The notes beneath the pieces were generated by a model that saw nothing but the letters and a program-made list of their open reading frames with translations, did no database searches and was not told the origin of the DNA. A program made the translations under genes and the position numbers. From Mesodorylaimus sp. YZB2_4 (lineage: Eukaryota > Nematoda > Enoplea > Dorylaimida > Dorylaimidae), in assembly GCA_030248295.1 (NCBI GenBank), contig JASANH010000115.1:1-64000 (forward strand): 64,000 nt of DNA. The letters are read 5' to 3'. Shown piece after piece: positions 16,130 through 26,663 of this stretch (position 1 is the stretch's first letter; every line of letters begins with the position of its first letter).

Positions 16130-17205
16130 AGACCAGCATGAACCAGAAGCCCAGAGTGTGTTATTTATTTACAGCTTTTCGAATCAACCACCACCTGCTC
16201 TGATGCACATATCCATTTGCTCAATCCGTTGATCGAAACAAGTCTTGGACATTTCTTTTGACTCTTCCTATTTGTAATCGAGAAGCGCCCCCGGAAAGCT
16301 GATTCTTCATTTTGGAAACAGGTACAAGCTACTTGGAGCCAAGTCTGAGCTGTAAGGAGCTTGGGTGACTCACTAAACGCGGTGTTTATACAAAAAATTT
16401 AGCTTTCTGCCAACTCTGTGGGCAGATGCATCTTCGTGATTTCCACAAAGACCATCATTTGATGGCTCCTCCTCCACCGCTTTGAAAACGATGGGTTAGC
16501 AAATGTCACAGTACCAGTCTGCATTGACCACTCTCGTTCTTCTGAAGGAACTGCTGCGACCAGCCCATCCCGTCTGAAAAAATTGCCGCCATCTGTTTCC
16601 CAACAATTTTGGTTCTACCGCTTTTGTTAATTTTGGTTCCTCTTTGAAGACCCAAACCTTAGGCTTTTGCAAGATTTCCGAGTCGCAGTTAAGTTTCATG
16701 GCCAGTAAGGATGCCACTGACCCTTTTTGAATTTCTGTGATTAAATTTGGGCGACCTAAAGTTGCACCAGTGGATCGAAGCCGCTTTTTGCTCACTTGCC
16801 AACAAATTTGGGATCCCCCTGGATGCTACTTTCGTCACACAAACGATCATGCAAAATTCTTGCCACTGATGCCGATCCAACCCCACAATCTCCTCTAATT
16901 TGTGATATGTAATGTTTCTTCCTTCTTTGATCTTTTCACTGGAGCGCTCGATGTTTTCAGGGGTCATTGTGCTGCGAAAACGGGTCGAACGTGGCTCTTC
17001 TTCGAATGAAGTTCGCTCTCGCTCAAATTCATGGAACCAGTCGCTGACACTGGCCATCGGCGGGGCAATGTCGCCGAAACTTTTTACCAAATTTTCATTA
17101 GATTTATCAAACCTAAGGCCCCGTTTCAAATCACAAAAGATCATGACACGAAAATTCTCTTGTGTGAGCTCCATTGGTGAATCAGAAAAAAACCAAGATG
17201 GCTTG
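16130..17205 (-). mobile_element. Decayed mariner transposon (subfamily distinct from 19047-20211)
   Basis: Minus strand. The reading frame starts near 17174 with MELTQENFRVMIFCDLKRG and runs through the typical mariner N-terminal helix-turn-helix (WFHEFERERTSFEEEPRS). It then breaks by frameshifts. Further recognisable pieces are KVWVFKEEPKLTKAVEPK and VVNADWYCDIC near 16500-16690, and PYSSDLAPSSLYLFPK followed by a stop near 16315-16360. The last corresponds to the YSPDLAPSDY motif that carries the third catalytic Asp; here that Asp is replaced. It is therefore inactive. Outer boundaries are approximate. Confidence 0.75.
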
Positions 17206-17257
17206 ACTGCCGAGCATTATCGACATAACATCCCCTGAGCCGAATGCGCTTGTTTAA

Positions 17258-19042
17258 AGGTACCGTTTCAAGTGTAACGCTAGGAGCTAGATTTTGGCCA
17301 AACTGAATTCAAAAATAGCACAAGGGGTCTGAATAAGGGCTAGAAAAATATTTTCCGATTTGGTCACTCGGCCAGGTGACCAGCGCCCATCCTTTTTGAT
17401 AGCAATGATCGGACTTATAACAAGTGCGGAATGGATATAATTGCCAGGTGTGCGCGCTCGAGCGACGAAGACGTCAACAAGTTTTTGTTTTTTCGCACGT
17501 GGATTGGTCTCTTGACTTTGCTAACAGATAATATAGTTTCTTCGCGTGATAGTAACTTATTAATTTTAATAACTTTCTAACAATTTTGATATACTCGTGA
17601 AATGCCTCACAAGTGTTCAGTTCCTAATTGCAAAATCGGATGGACACGCATCCACTGACATCGTTATTTGGATTACCAAAAGAGCAACGACGGGCAATAT
17701 GGCACGCTGATGGCCAAAAGCTGCGAGCGGAACCGAAGATTTGCATTCTTCATTTCGAAGAACATTTCCTCGTAACTGGTCGAAGTCGTGTTACATTGAA
17801 GAAAGACGCTGTACCGACAATCGTTGATCCGCATGCGCCTAGAATCCAAGTAAGTCTTATGAATACGAGCATGTATGTCGGCTGGCTCCTTGTTTCCTTC
17901 TAGCTTTAGGCCATAGCTATAATTCTAACAGCTGAACGCCTAGCAGGCTGAAGTTAGCTCGCGTTAAGCAAGTGAAGACCTTCTGATCTCCAAGTTTCTA
18001 TTCTTGAAAACCTCTCAGTAACACACAAACGGGCGGGGCTGCTATTCCGGAGGTGTCGAAGTTGAATGCTTCAATGGCACGTTGCTTGATAGGTATGGAA
18101 AACGTGGCTAGTTGGTCCAAATGTTATTTTTTTTCTGGGACAGCTGTGCCTCGTCGGCGCCAATAAGTGTTATGGCAGAGAGCGACGATGATTGCGAGCC
18201 AGAGCTAAGTCCGAAGAGATGCAAGTTCGAGGGAAAAAAAGACCAGGAGAATTATCTGGCTACTGATCCGGATCGAGTCTTCTTCATCAGCGAGAGCCAA
18301 TTACGAGCACTGTTATAGCGCTGCGTCAATTGTGGTGGTATTTGCGATGCCGATTGCTCATTAGTCTCGCTGGGTGTTGATGTAACAGTGGAACAGCATT
18401 GCTCGAAATGCTCGACTCAAACGTGGCGCCCGCGTGGCGTGGGCAAAACTTATAGCACATGTAGCCTACCATACTATTCTCAGAAGCGCGTGCAATGTTA
18501 TTCAGTGAATCTCTGGGATTGAAATCATTTTCCCTTCTACTCTACATACCTCCTAAGGGAACAGTGTCAGATCGCTGCCACACGCAGCCCAACATGGAAC
18601 TCGCAACTAACCTCGGTCGTTCTGCAAGTTGCCTTCGTCTTTCTTCTAACAACTCTCGTAGCCTCTCGTTGTCATCCGATGGCTCGAAACGGTAGGCCTC
18701 GGCGCTGAAACTTGCCATTTGGTGTTATCCATTTTCGTAATTACTAGATCAGATTCGATGGTCCTCAGAGTAGGGAGCATGCAACGACTCGATGAAACAT
18801 ACCGATAAATATGAAGACGAAGGCCGGCCAGAGGTTGCTCGAGCGCGCACACCTGGCAATTATATCCATTCCGCACTTGTTATAAGTCCGATCGTTGCTA
18901 TCAAAAAGGATGGGCGCTGGTCACCTGGCCGAGTGACCAAATCGGGAAATATTTTTTTAGCCCTTATTCAGACCCCTTGTGCTATTTTTGAATTCACTTT
19001 GGCCAAAATCTAGCTCCTAGCGTTACACTTGAAACGATACAT
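17258..19042 (+). mobile_element. Kolobok-like DNA transposon with TTAA target duplication and 206-bp TIRs
   Basis: Long inverted repeats at 17258-17463 and 18837-19042 are about 95 percent identical (GTTTCAAGTGTAACGCTAGG at both ends). TTAA flanks both sides (17254-17257 and 19043-19046). The inside carries a THAP domain and a downstream Cys-rich zinc segment. THAP plus TTAA duplication is typical of the Kolobok superfamily (established knowledge). At 1.8 kb it is too short for a full transposase and its frame is broken, so it is non-autonomous. It is inserted in a mariner: mariner sequence resumes on both sides of the TTAA sites. Confidence 0.8.
17602..18475 (+). pseudogene. THAP-domain transposase remnant inside the Kolobok-like element
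   Basis: ATG at 17602 starts MPHKCSVPNCKIGW, the first Cys pair of a THAP zinc finger. One frameshift later the frame continues FGLPKEQRRAIWHADGQK, PKICILHFEEHF (Cys-x2-His) and KKDAVPTIV, the AVPTIF-like box that closes THAP domains. A donor (CAA|GTAAGT) follows near 17850. A second exon after about 18133 reads DPDRVFFISESQLRALL, then a TAG stop (18316-18318), then RCVNCGG and CSKCSTQTWRP, a Cys-rich zinc region. The rest of the transposase is missing. Confidence 0.75.
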
Positions 19043-19046
19043 TTAA

Positions 19047-20211
19047 ACTGCAGTGCACCGCGTGCATACCCGTAAAAAGAAATATAACTCACACCCCTCA
19101 AAAAACACTTCAGTCGCTGGTTTCACTTCCTCGTCACTCGAAAATCTGTACCCTCAAACTTTTTTTTGGATTTTCCGATTAGGTAGGAATCGCTGGGTGC
19201 CAGGTCTGGACTGTATGGTGGATAGTGGATTTGCTTGAATCCCCGTTCATCGATGGTAGCCTGAGTAACGCGTGCTTTGTGAATTGGCCCGTCGTCAATC
19301 AGCAGCACCTTCTCTTTCATCATCCCACGCTGTTTCGATTTGATCGCTTCACGCAATCAGCGGATAACATCAGCAAAATATTGCCCAGCGATTGTGGTCT
19401 TGGCTGGCATATAATCAATCCTCAACACTCCATTGCAATCCCAAAAAGTTGTTGTCATGACCTCGCCTGATGACTGCTGAACGCAAAAGTTTTTGGCGGA
19501 TGTGCACCCTTTGGCAGCCACTGCATCGATTCGTGTTTTGACTCAGATCAAAGTGGTGAATCCAGGCTTCAAAAAGGCAACCGTTCTTTCATAAAAATCA
19601 TCTGCATCCTCCGCGATCCTTGCCAAAAAGCTCCATTGACGTTTAAACTCTGACAGTTCTTCGCGCGTTTGCCAGGTCTTTTGGCAGACCTTGGATAAAT
19701 TTAATTTCTCTTGTAAAAATTGTTTCGACGCTACCCACTGAAATGCAAATTTCCTCCGCTATGTAGGCAACATTTTTTCGAAGGCCTTCTTCCAGAAACT
19801 TTGCCACAACATCACATTTGTTGTCAGGTGTCGCCCCAGTTGGTCGTCCAGATCTTGGATCATCTTCAATCGATTCTCCTCATGTTTGAGCAAGGCAGAC
19901 AACTTTTTAAGTGACGGCAATTTAGGTGCATGATTGCCATACACTACGACAATACGATCGCTAATTTCTGTCGGCTTCAAGCCTTCTTTTGTCAAAAACT
20001 TGATGACAGACTGACGCGCAAAATTTGTCAAATTTGTAATTTCTCTGACCCACTTCCAAATAAATGACCAGATCTCAAGAACACATGGATGAATCAGCGT
20101 GATTTTTTGTAGGGATTTTAATGAGATGTATGGCATTGTAAAGTCCAAATTTCACTGCTGCAGCTCATGCGGAAGGTAGTCAGGCTACGAACTTTTTGAA
20201 CTCCCTCCGTA
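19047..20211 (-). mobile_element. Mariner transposon, copy B (5' side of the Kolobok insertion)
   Basis: Minus strand, starting at the terminal repeat TACGGAGGGAGTTCAAAAAG (20211-20192). Coding blocks are QSVIKFLTKEGLKPTEIS, VVYGNHAPKLPS, GEVMTTTFWDCNGVLRIDY, LREAIKSKQRGMMKEK, LLIDDGPIHKA (second catalytic Asp) and YPPYSPDLAPSDSY (third Asp, D34D type). At least one frameshift follows LLKHEEN, where the EDDPRSGRP block lies in another frame. Its 3' end continues across the Kolobok-like insertion at about 17205-17253. It is close to copy C (23504-24789) but in opposite orientation. Confidence 0.85.
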
Positions 20212-20339
20212 CACACTAGTGAAAAGTTTTGTTTCCTAACTCATGGCCGTTCAAGCTGGTGTAAAAACTTATGGAATTGCCTACGCATTAATTTGCTATT
20301 TTCTCGACTGCACAGCCGTCGAACAAAAAATTGTTTTTG

Positions 20340-20460
20340 GCCAACGTGCTTAATAAGCATCTCCCACACACGTAGCGCGCACACACTTTCGTTGCGGTCA
20401 CGAACAGACGCTGCCGCCAGTCTTGACGCGTGTCTGCCTGGCACCGGACACACAGATTCG
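20340..20460 (-). repeat. GC-rich dispersed repeat
   Basis: The reverse complement contains AGGCAGACACGCGTCA, GGCGGCAGC and AACGAAAGTGTGTGCGCG, aligning with 15590-15680 and, more weakly, 9950-10050. Confidence 0.5.
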
Positions 20461-20626
20461 AAGTATGCTTACAGAAGTGTGCACGCAATAGAAGAATTTT
20501 GTTGAAATTATTTCGAAAGACGCAGTTTTGCAAGTTCGAAGGAAGCAGTCCTGTGATAATTTGACATTATTATTATCTTATCGTTGATCCGACTTAAGAA
20601 CATATTAGATGGCCCTTAGACTCAAA

Positions 20627-20764
20627 AACCTGATCAAGGCGGCGTTAGTTCTCCCAATCGGCAGTGCAGAAGTGAAACTTAGTTTCTCAGTCATGAAAGA
20701 CATCAGAACTTGTCGCCCGCTGCTGTCTTCCAAGAATCTAGAGCATGCGAATTCGGATCAATGA
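20627..20764 (+). pseudogene. hAT-like transposase C-terminal fragment
   Basis: The frame reads LIKAALVLPIGSAEVKLSFS followed by VMKDIRT and ends at TGA (20762-20764). The LP-x-SxAEVExxFSxMK pattern is the hallmark of the hAT dimerisation region and of domesticated relatives. Only about 45 codons remain, and upstream sequence is not coding. Confidence 0.6.
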
Positions 20765-21221
20765 ACCGAATTTGGAATAGTTTTCAGCGGTTCTGAATGC
20801 GCAAGCGTGAATAAACAGAGGAAGGAGAACTGACCGGAGGGGTCAGGTGGAGGAGGGGGCAACCTAGTCCGAGATAATTCAAGGTGCCCTCCAAGTTGAC
20901 AACTTTCAGACCTGCTGTTCATTTATGCTAACTGGGAGACGGGGGGTTGGCCAACCTAAAATATGCCCAATCCGTCTAGCTTTCGACGTGACCCCCTCCA
21001 AACTACTTTCGCTTTACATTTGATATCCAAATATACAAAAAACTGCAGCCAACTACAAGAAATTTTCATGTTTGAAATTTTTGCATACCAAATCACTAAA
21101 CCAGACATTTTTTGGATAGAGCATAAAAAACGGCCTCGATTGTTTTTTTTAGTTGCAATTCGACTCCCAATTGTGAAAATAGAGGGGAAGAGAGGAGTGG
21201 TCACAAAGTGCTAGAAGTACG

Positions 21222-21390
21222 AACCTTTTAAATTTCCCGCCCGCGCGCCGCTCATGACATAAGAGCGGTTTCGGCTGCTTGTTCCGGACGGCAAGTACAG
21301 TTATAGTTTTTTTTCGCGAAAGACAGATACTCTATTACAAAATCAGATAGACTCGTAGTGAAAAAGTTATATCTTTCCTCGCGATTCTGA
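21222..21390 (+). repeat. Partial copy of the GAATTTCCCGCC repeat
   Basis: AAATTTCCCGCCCGCGCGCC, CTCATGACATAAGAGCGG and TTTCGGCTGCTT match the MITE terminus at 25677-25732. It ends in a C-rich run near 21396. Confidence 0.65.
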
Positions 21391-21577
21391 TCCCTCCCCC
21401 CCCCTTGCGAACCACGTCGTTCTTGAACGGCCCTAAAGCTTGTCTCAATATCCACATTGGTCTAAAGCAGGGATTAAAAAGAGTATGGGATTTAGCAGTG
21501 TCCCTCCAATCAGCTCACCTAATTTTGCACCATTGCGCCGAGGCTTGGCGTCCTATCTCCCAGCATGCAGTACATAC

Positions 21578-21640
21578 CTCCGCCACAGCACATGACTTCT
21601 CCATAGAAAATAAATATCCGACTCCTGCAATACATCTCAT
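21578..21640 (-). pseudogene. Orphan first exon of the small paralog family
   Basis: Minus strand ATG at 21640 and 21 codons (MRCIAGVG ... FSMEKS) end in the donor GAG|GTATGT. It aligns with exon 1 of the 6437-6992 gene both in protein (I-x-G-V, F-x-EKS) and in DNA (ACAATGAG start). Upstream conserved promoter pieces include TCGATCACAACA, but the TATA box is degraded to CGTAAAAA. I found no second exon with the LSEP ending between here and 20212. It looks like a partial duplicate. Confidence 0.55.
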
Positions 21641-22054
21641 TGTCCAACTTCTGTCTCCGCCTGCAATCTTCTCCTTTTTACGCTCTTTTGCTGCAGGCGA
21701 GAACAAGACGAAAACAAGGTCGATTTTTGTGCCCCGCCCCTACTCGTATTTTCTTCACCGAGAAGTGCGAATGGCAAGTGGGCAAAGTTAGCGGACGGCG
21801 TTGCGGACTCATCGATCACAACATCAAACCGTTACCAGGCCACGCACCGTAAATTCCACACCATCTTTACGCCCTGAATAGTCGAACGGGAAAATAATAT
21901 TTGAGGAATGTACTACCAGCTTCCTGATGGGAGTCTACGGGAACTTGACAGTGTGAGTTGGTACGCCTATTTTGGTGTTTTGTGCAGGCCAATAACTATC
22001 CCAGTTTTACTCTTTTAATTTACATACTGCACTCAAGGATCAACAAACATTTGC

Positions 22055-22160
22055 TCGTTATTTCCAAAAAAGTTTGTTATCATAGACTTAAAACTTTTAG
22101 TCCAGCCATTGGAAAACCAGGGCTTAGGATGGCTAATCTACTCGGCCACTGGTCGACTAG
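22055..22160 (-). repeat. Half copy of the TTCCAAAAAAGT foldback repeat
   Basis: The reverse complement matches 2355-2435 and the arms of 30020-30261: CCTAAGCCCTGGTT, TGGCTGG, CTAAAAGTTTT and ACTTTTTTGGAA are shared. Confidence 0.65.
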
Positions 22161-22329
22161 GAAAAACGTTTAAGCAGAAACTGCTTCTTCTACATGAATT
22201 TCGGCAGCAATACTTGAAAAGAGCTTCACAACACTTTTTCTGCGTCAAAATTCGTTGATTTTTACCCGAGATATTGAAGAACACTCAAATTCTGAAGGAG
22301 TGCCTGCAGTAGTGTTAGAAATGACCTCA

Positions 22330-22640
22330 AGGTGAAGGTCAGAATTCTGTCGAAACCCTGATTGACCGACCCTTGGTCAAGGTCAGGGTCAAGGTAAGAA
22401 AATCTTTTGGGGGCTTGTCAAGGTCAGGGTCAGGACAGAAAGTTTTTTGAGGGGTCGGTCGGGGTCAGAATCAGAGTCCTGCATGGGTACCCATACCCGT
22501 ACCCGGCGGGTATGGGTATGGGTTTGGGTAAGAGGCGACGGGTACAGGTATGGGTATGGGTACACAGGTCGTCCAGCGGGTACGGGTAGGGTAAGATTTT
22601 CAAACCCGTGCAGGACCCTGGTCAGAGTCAGGTCAGAATT
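22330..22640 (+). repeat. Simple repeats: GGTCAAGGTCAG and GGGTATGGGTAC types
   Basis: A degenerate array of AAGGTCAGGGTC units is followed at 22485-22595 by GGGTAC/GGGTAT units. A related AAGGTCGGGGTCAGGTCAG block lies at 25575-25635. Open frames here are repeat artefacts. Confidence 0.75.
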
Positions 22641-23503
22641 TCTTGCACCTGGTCAGAGTATTCTGACAGCGAAAGAAAATGAATGTAATGAAATGTTGAT
22701 GAAAAAATTTTCAAGCTTCCGCCTTCCTGTGTGAGGATCTGGGGGCAGTTTCACAGTTCTAAATCCATATCCTAAATTCTAGGACAGTCCTAAAGTCATT
22801 TCACAATCAGCTTGGTGACCCACCCGAGGACACCAGGCTGTCATAAGTTTAGGACGACCTCGACCATGTCCTAAGTCTGGTGTCTTTATATCCTAGCAGC
22901 ACTGCGATGCTGTCAGGCGCAGGGCAATCGCCCTTTATCTTGGGCGATTTTGAGCTGACCTTTCTTGGGCTTCTTTTAGGTCAATCTCTGGGCGTCTTGA
23001 GATTATGGCACTTTCGACACACACTCTCGGCCCGCAAAAACGATTTTTTTCAGCTGAACTAAAATTCTGTCCTCCTTTTTTAACCATTAAGGCCATAAAG
23101 GGACGACAGAATCTCACCATCATCATTTTACTTCTTACCAAAGCAAATACAGTGCATGCACTTGACAGGGGAGGGGGAACACAGCATTAATTGAAACTTA
23201 TACGCGTGATAAAGTCACTAGCAGGCATAATCCCATGGTACAGAATCCCGTAAAACAGTCGCAGAAAGCATAAAACTCTGTGGACTCAAAATTATGACTT
23301 GGAAAAACCAATGATGTGGTTCACGCAGTCGCGTACTCACATGACGATCAGATTTTGTGTATCAAACGAGGATCCCCAAATCGTTAACCCATGTCAAACC
23401 TTATAAAGTAAACCCAATTTGGCACGTTTACAGAGCTCATATAAAGTGGACCAGCCTGCCTTAGCCGAGGCATCCTCGTGACGTAGTAGTAAAATTATTG
23501 AGA

Positions 23504-24789
23504 TACGGAAGGAATTCATAAAGTTCGTAGCCTGACTACCTTCCGCATGAGCTGCAGCAGTGAAATTTGGACTTTACAATGCCACACATCTCATTAAAAT
23601 CCCTACAAAAAATCATGCTAATCCATTCATGTGTTCTTGAGATCTGGTCATTTATTTGGAAGTGGGTCAGAGAAATTACAAATTTGACAAATTTTGCGCG
23701 TCAGTCTGTCATCAAGTTTTTAACAAAAGAAGGCTTGAAGCCGACAGAAATTAGCGATCGGATTGTCGTAGTGTATGGCAATCATGCACCTAAATTGCCG
23801 TCAGTGAAAAAGTGGTCTGCTTTGCTCAAACACGAGGAGAATCATTGAAGATGATCCGAGATCTGGACGACCAACTGAGGCGACACCTGACAACAAATGC
23901 GATGTTGTGGCAAAGTTTCTGAAAGAAGGCCTTGCAAAGTTTCTGAAAACGGTGTCTAGACAGCAGAGGAAATGGGCATTTCAGTGGGTAGCGTCGAAAC
24001 AATTTCACAAGACAAATTTGATTTATCCAAGGTCTGCCAGAAGACCTGGAACACGCGCGAAGAACTGTCAGAGTTCAAACGTCAATGGAGCTTTTTGGCA
24101 AGGATCGCGGAGGATGCAGATGATTTTTATGAAAGAACGGTTGCCACTTTGAAGCCTGGATTCACCACTTTGATCTGAGTCAAAACACGAATCGATGCAG
24201 TGGCTGCCAAAGGGTGCACATCCGCCAAAAAATTTTGCGTTCAGCAGTCATCAGGCGAGGTCATGACAACAACTTTTTGGGATTGCAATGGAGTGTTGAG
24301 GATTGATTATATGCCAGCCAAGACCACAATCACTGGGCAATATTTTGCCGATGTTATCCGCCGATTGCGTGAAGCGATCAAATCGAAACAGCGTGGGATG
24401 ATGAAAGAAAAGGCTGCTGCTGATTGACGACGGGCCAATTCACAAAGCACGCGTTACTCAGGCTACCATCGATGAACGGGGATTCAGACAAAGCCACCAT
24501 TCACCATACAGTCCAGACCTGGCGCCCAGCGATTCCTACCTAATCGGATAATCAAAAAAAAAAGTTTGAGGGTACAGATTTTCGAGTGACGAGGAAGTGA
24601 AACCAGCGACTGAAGTGTTTTTTGAGGTGTGTGAGTTATATTTCTTTTTACGGGTATGCACGCGGTGCACCGAAGTTTAAACAAGCGCATTGGTCTCAGG
24701 GGATGTTATGTCGATAATGAATAAGCATGACATTGTACAGTTTTAATTAAAATGTGGTCAGGCTACGAATTTTTTGAACTCCCCTCGTA
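23504..24789 (+). mobile_element. Mariner transposon, copy C (nearly full length)
   Basis: TIRs start TACGGAAGGAATTCATAAAG (23504) and end in the reverse complement of TACGAGGGGAGTTCAAAAAA (24789), giving 1286 bp, normal for mariner. The coding strand matches copy B block by block: QSVIKFLTKEGLKPTEIS, GEVMTTTFWDCNGVLRIDY. It has a premature stop after LLKHEENH, and a frameshift in GCTGCTGCTGATTGACGAC next to the second catalytic Asp. Inactive. With copy B it makes a large inverted pair spaced about 3.3 kb apart. Confidence 0.88.
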
Positions 24790-25676
24790 CAATCGCATAG
24801 CAAACTTCGATCAGTAATGTGTGCCCAGCTTACAAGTGCAGTATTTATTTCCCACGTTAAATTTTGTGGTCCGCTAAAATGTCTTAGTCATCCTTTTAAA
24901 TTATGAAACAAGATGAGACCTATCTTAGGACATGCCTAAATCTGCGGATTAGACACCTCTAGGACAGCTATTGTGACACGTCCTAAATTGTCAGCGTTGC
25001 CCCAACTTGCTGTCCAATAGTGCCCTCAATTCGTACTCTGAAACTGGCCTTTGCTGCTTGTGAGTCTTGTGCTATTGCAGTTGTCTTACTCGTCCAGTCC
25101 CCTGCCAGCCCAGCTGCATAAACGACTCTGTGCCAGCATAGTGTGTATTTGCGAATGCTATCCATCCGTGGCCTAGCCATCCCTATCTCTTCCCTGGCTG
25201 TACCAGCCAATTCCAGCCTGTTAAGGCGCCTTTTCTCGGATTACGGAGGAACAGAAATCGATTATGGGGCAGGCAGTTGGAACAGGAATTGATGTTATAA
25301 TGAATGAGATCTATTTTCGATTTCAATGGGTGTCAGCTCCTCTAGTTTTCCCAAAGCCGTGAAAACAGCTTTGCATATCTTTTTGAGCTTGATAAAAATT
25401 CACTTTCTTGGACTGCCCTTGAAATTTCACGTCATGCTAAGAAATTGTCAGCTGTAGTGAAATTTTTTGGCAAAATTGTAAATACAGAGAAGCTTTGTTG
25501 CTGGTGCCGATTATAAGCCAAGTTTTTTGTTCGATCAATGTAAAAGTCAGAGCCAGAAAATTTACAATCCCTAGCAGGTCAACGGTCAGGTCAGAAAGTT
25601 TTTTGGTTCGGTCAAGGTCGGGGTCAGGTCAGACAGTAAAACCCAGGTCATTGGAATACTAGCTTGCTGTGCGCAC

Positions 25677-25915
25677 CTTTTGAATTTCCCGCCTGCGTGG
25701 CGCTTATGACATAAGAGCAGGGTTGGCTGCTTACGTCGGAAGTCGCAAGAAAATTTATGACTCTTCTTCTTTTCATGAAAGACCGATTCTCCAGCGCAAA
25801 ATTAGACTGACACGTAATGAAAAAGTGAAAGTTATATATTTTCTCCCGATTTCTAGAATAAGCAGCCGAAACCACTCCAATGCCATAAGCGGCGCGCGGG
25901 CGGGAAATTCAAAAG
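25677..25915. mobile_element. MITE with 55-bp TIRs starting CTTTTGAATTTCCCGCC
   Basis: The left arm 25677-25732 (CTTTTGAATTTCCCGCC ... GGCTGCTT) mirrors the right arm 25860-25915 with a handful of mismatches. The loop is about 125 bases. It is 239 bp and non-coding. The right side continues into the repeat shared with 14135-14790, so it may be the end of a longer unit. Confidence 0.75.
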
Positions 25916-26440
25916 TGGCGTGCCGCGGGCACTTCTTGCTGAATTGAAGTTTTTTTAATATCTCGGGCAAAAATCAACGAATTTTGAACGAATCAACGAA
26001 TCATTAAAAAAGCGTTATAAAGCATTTTTGAAGGGCTTCAAGATAGGCCATTACTGATCAGCGCGACTGATTAACAGCTTAAGAAGTCGATCATGATTAG
26101 CTAAAATTGCTGAAATGGGGCGCAGTTATCAGCCATGTGTACAATAACTGTGGTCCGTAGTGCGAAAGTCCAGGTTGTTTTATGATGTTCATGACCCCAG
26201 GCTACTATTTCAGTGAAAAAAACATGGCGACTTGGCTTTTATAATTCATCCATGATCGATTGTGTGCCTGATCACGGCTGATTTCGGACCGTTTCTGTTG
26301 AATATCTCATGAATGATTATAGCTAGGTTACTTTTTGAAAACGTTTCAGATTTTCTGAAATGTAGCGGTCATTTGTGTATTTTTAAAAATTGTTCTAGAC
26401 CAAAAACCTAAGCAAGTTATGATTTTTTGACCAGAAGCGA
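25916..26440 (+). repeat. Interspersed repeat, inverted relative of 14135-14668
   Basis: It aligns in reverse complement with 14135-14668 over about 500 diverged bases (CTGATCAGCG, TACTATTTCAGTGAAA, AATGTAGCGGTCATTT). No protein is recognisable. Confidence 0.6.
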
Positions 26441-26602
26441 CCCTTTTTGACCTTTAACCCTTAGTTGGTCGAACTCTTGGGCCCAAACCCCAACCATAAA
26501 AACAAAGGGCAAACGTTTTATTCCAATCCCACAACCCCCATATTTAAGTGAGAAAGGGAAAGGAGGACAAGACAAAAATAAACAACGAAACGGCGGCCCC
26601 AA

Positions 26603-26617
26603 AAAAAAAAAAAAAAC

Positions 26618-26661
<44 letters not shown>
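26603..26661 (+). repeat. Poly(A) tract preceded by AATAAA
   Basis: About 59 bases, almost all A with one CC interruption. AATAAA lies about 25 bases upstream (near 26577), as in a retroposed mRNA or LINE tail. Upstream sequence shows no identifiable reading frame. Long Lys and Phe open frames here are artefacts. Confidence 0.6.

Positions 26662-26663
<2 letters not shown>

Noticed and set aside
17602-18475. THAP-domain host gene
   Set aside because: Lies between 206-bp TIRs with TTAA flanks and carries a frameshift and a stop, so it is a transposon remnant.
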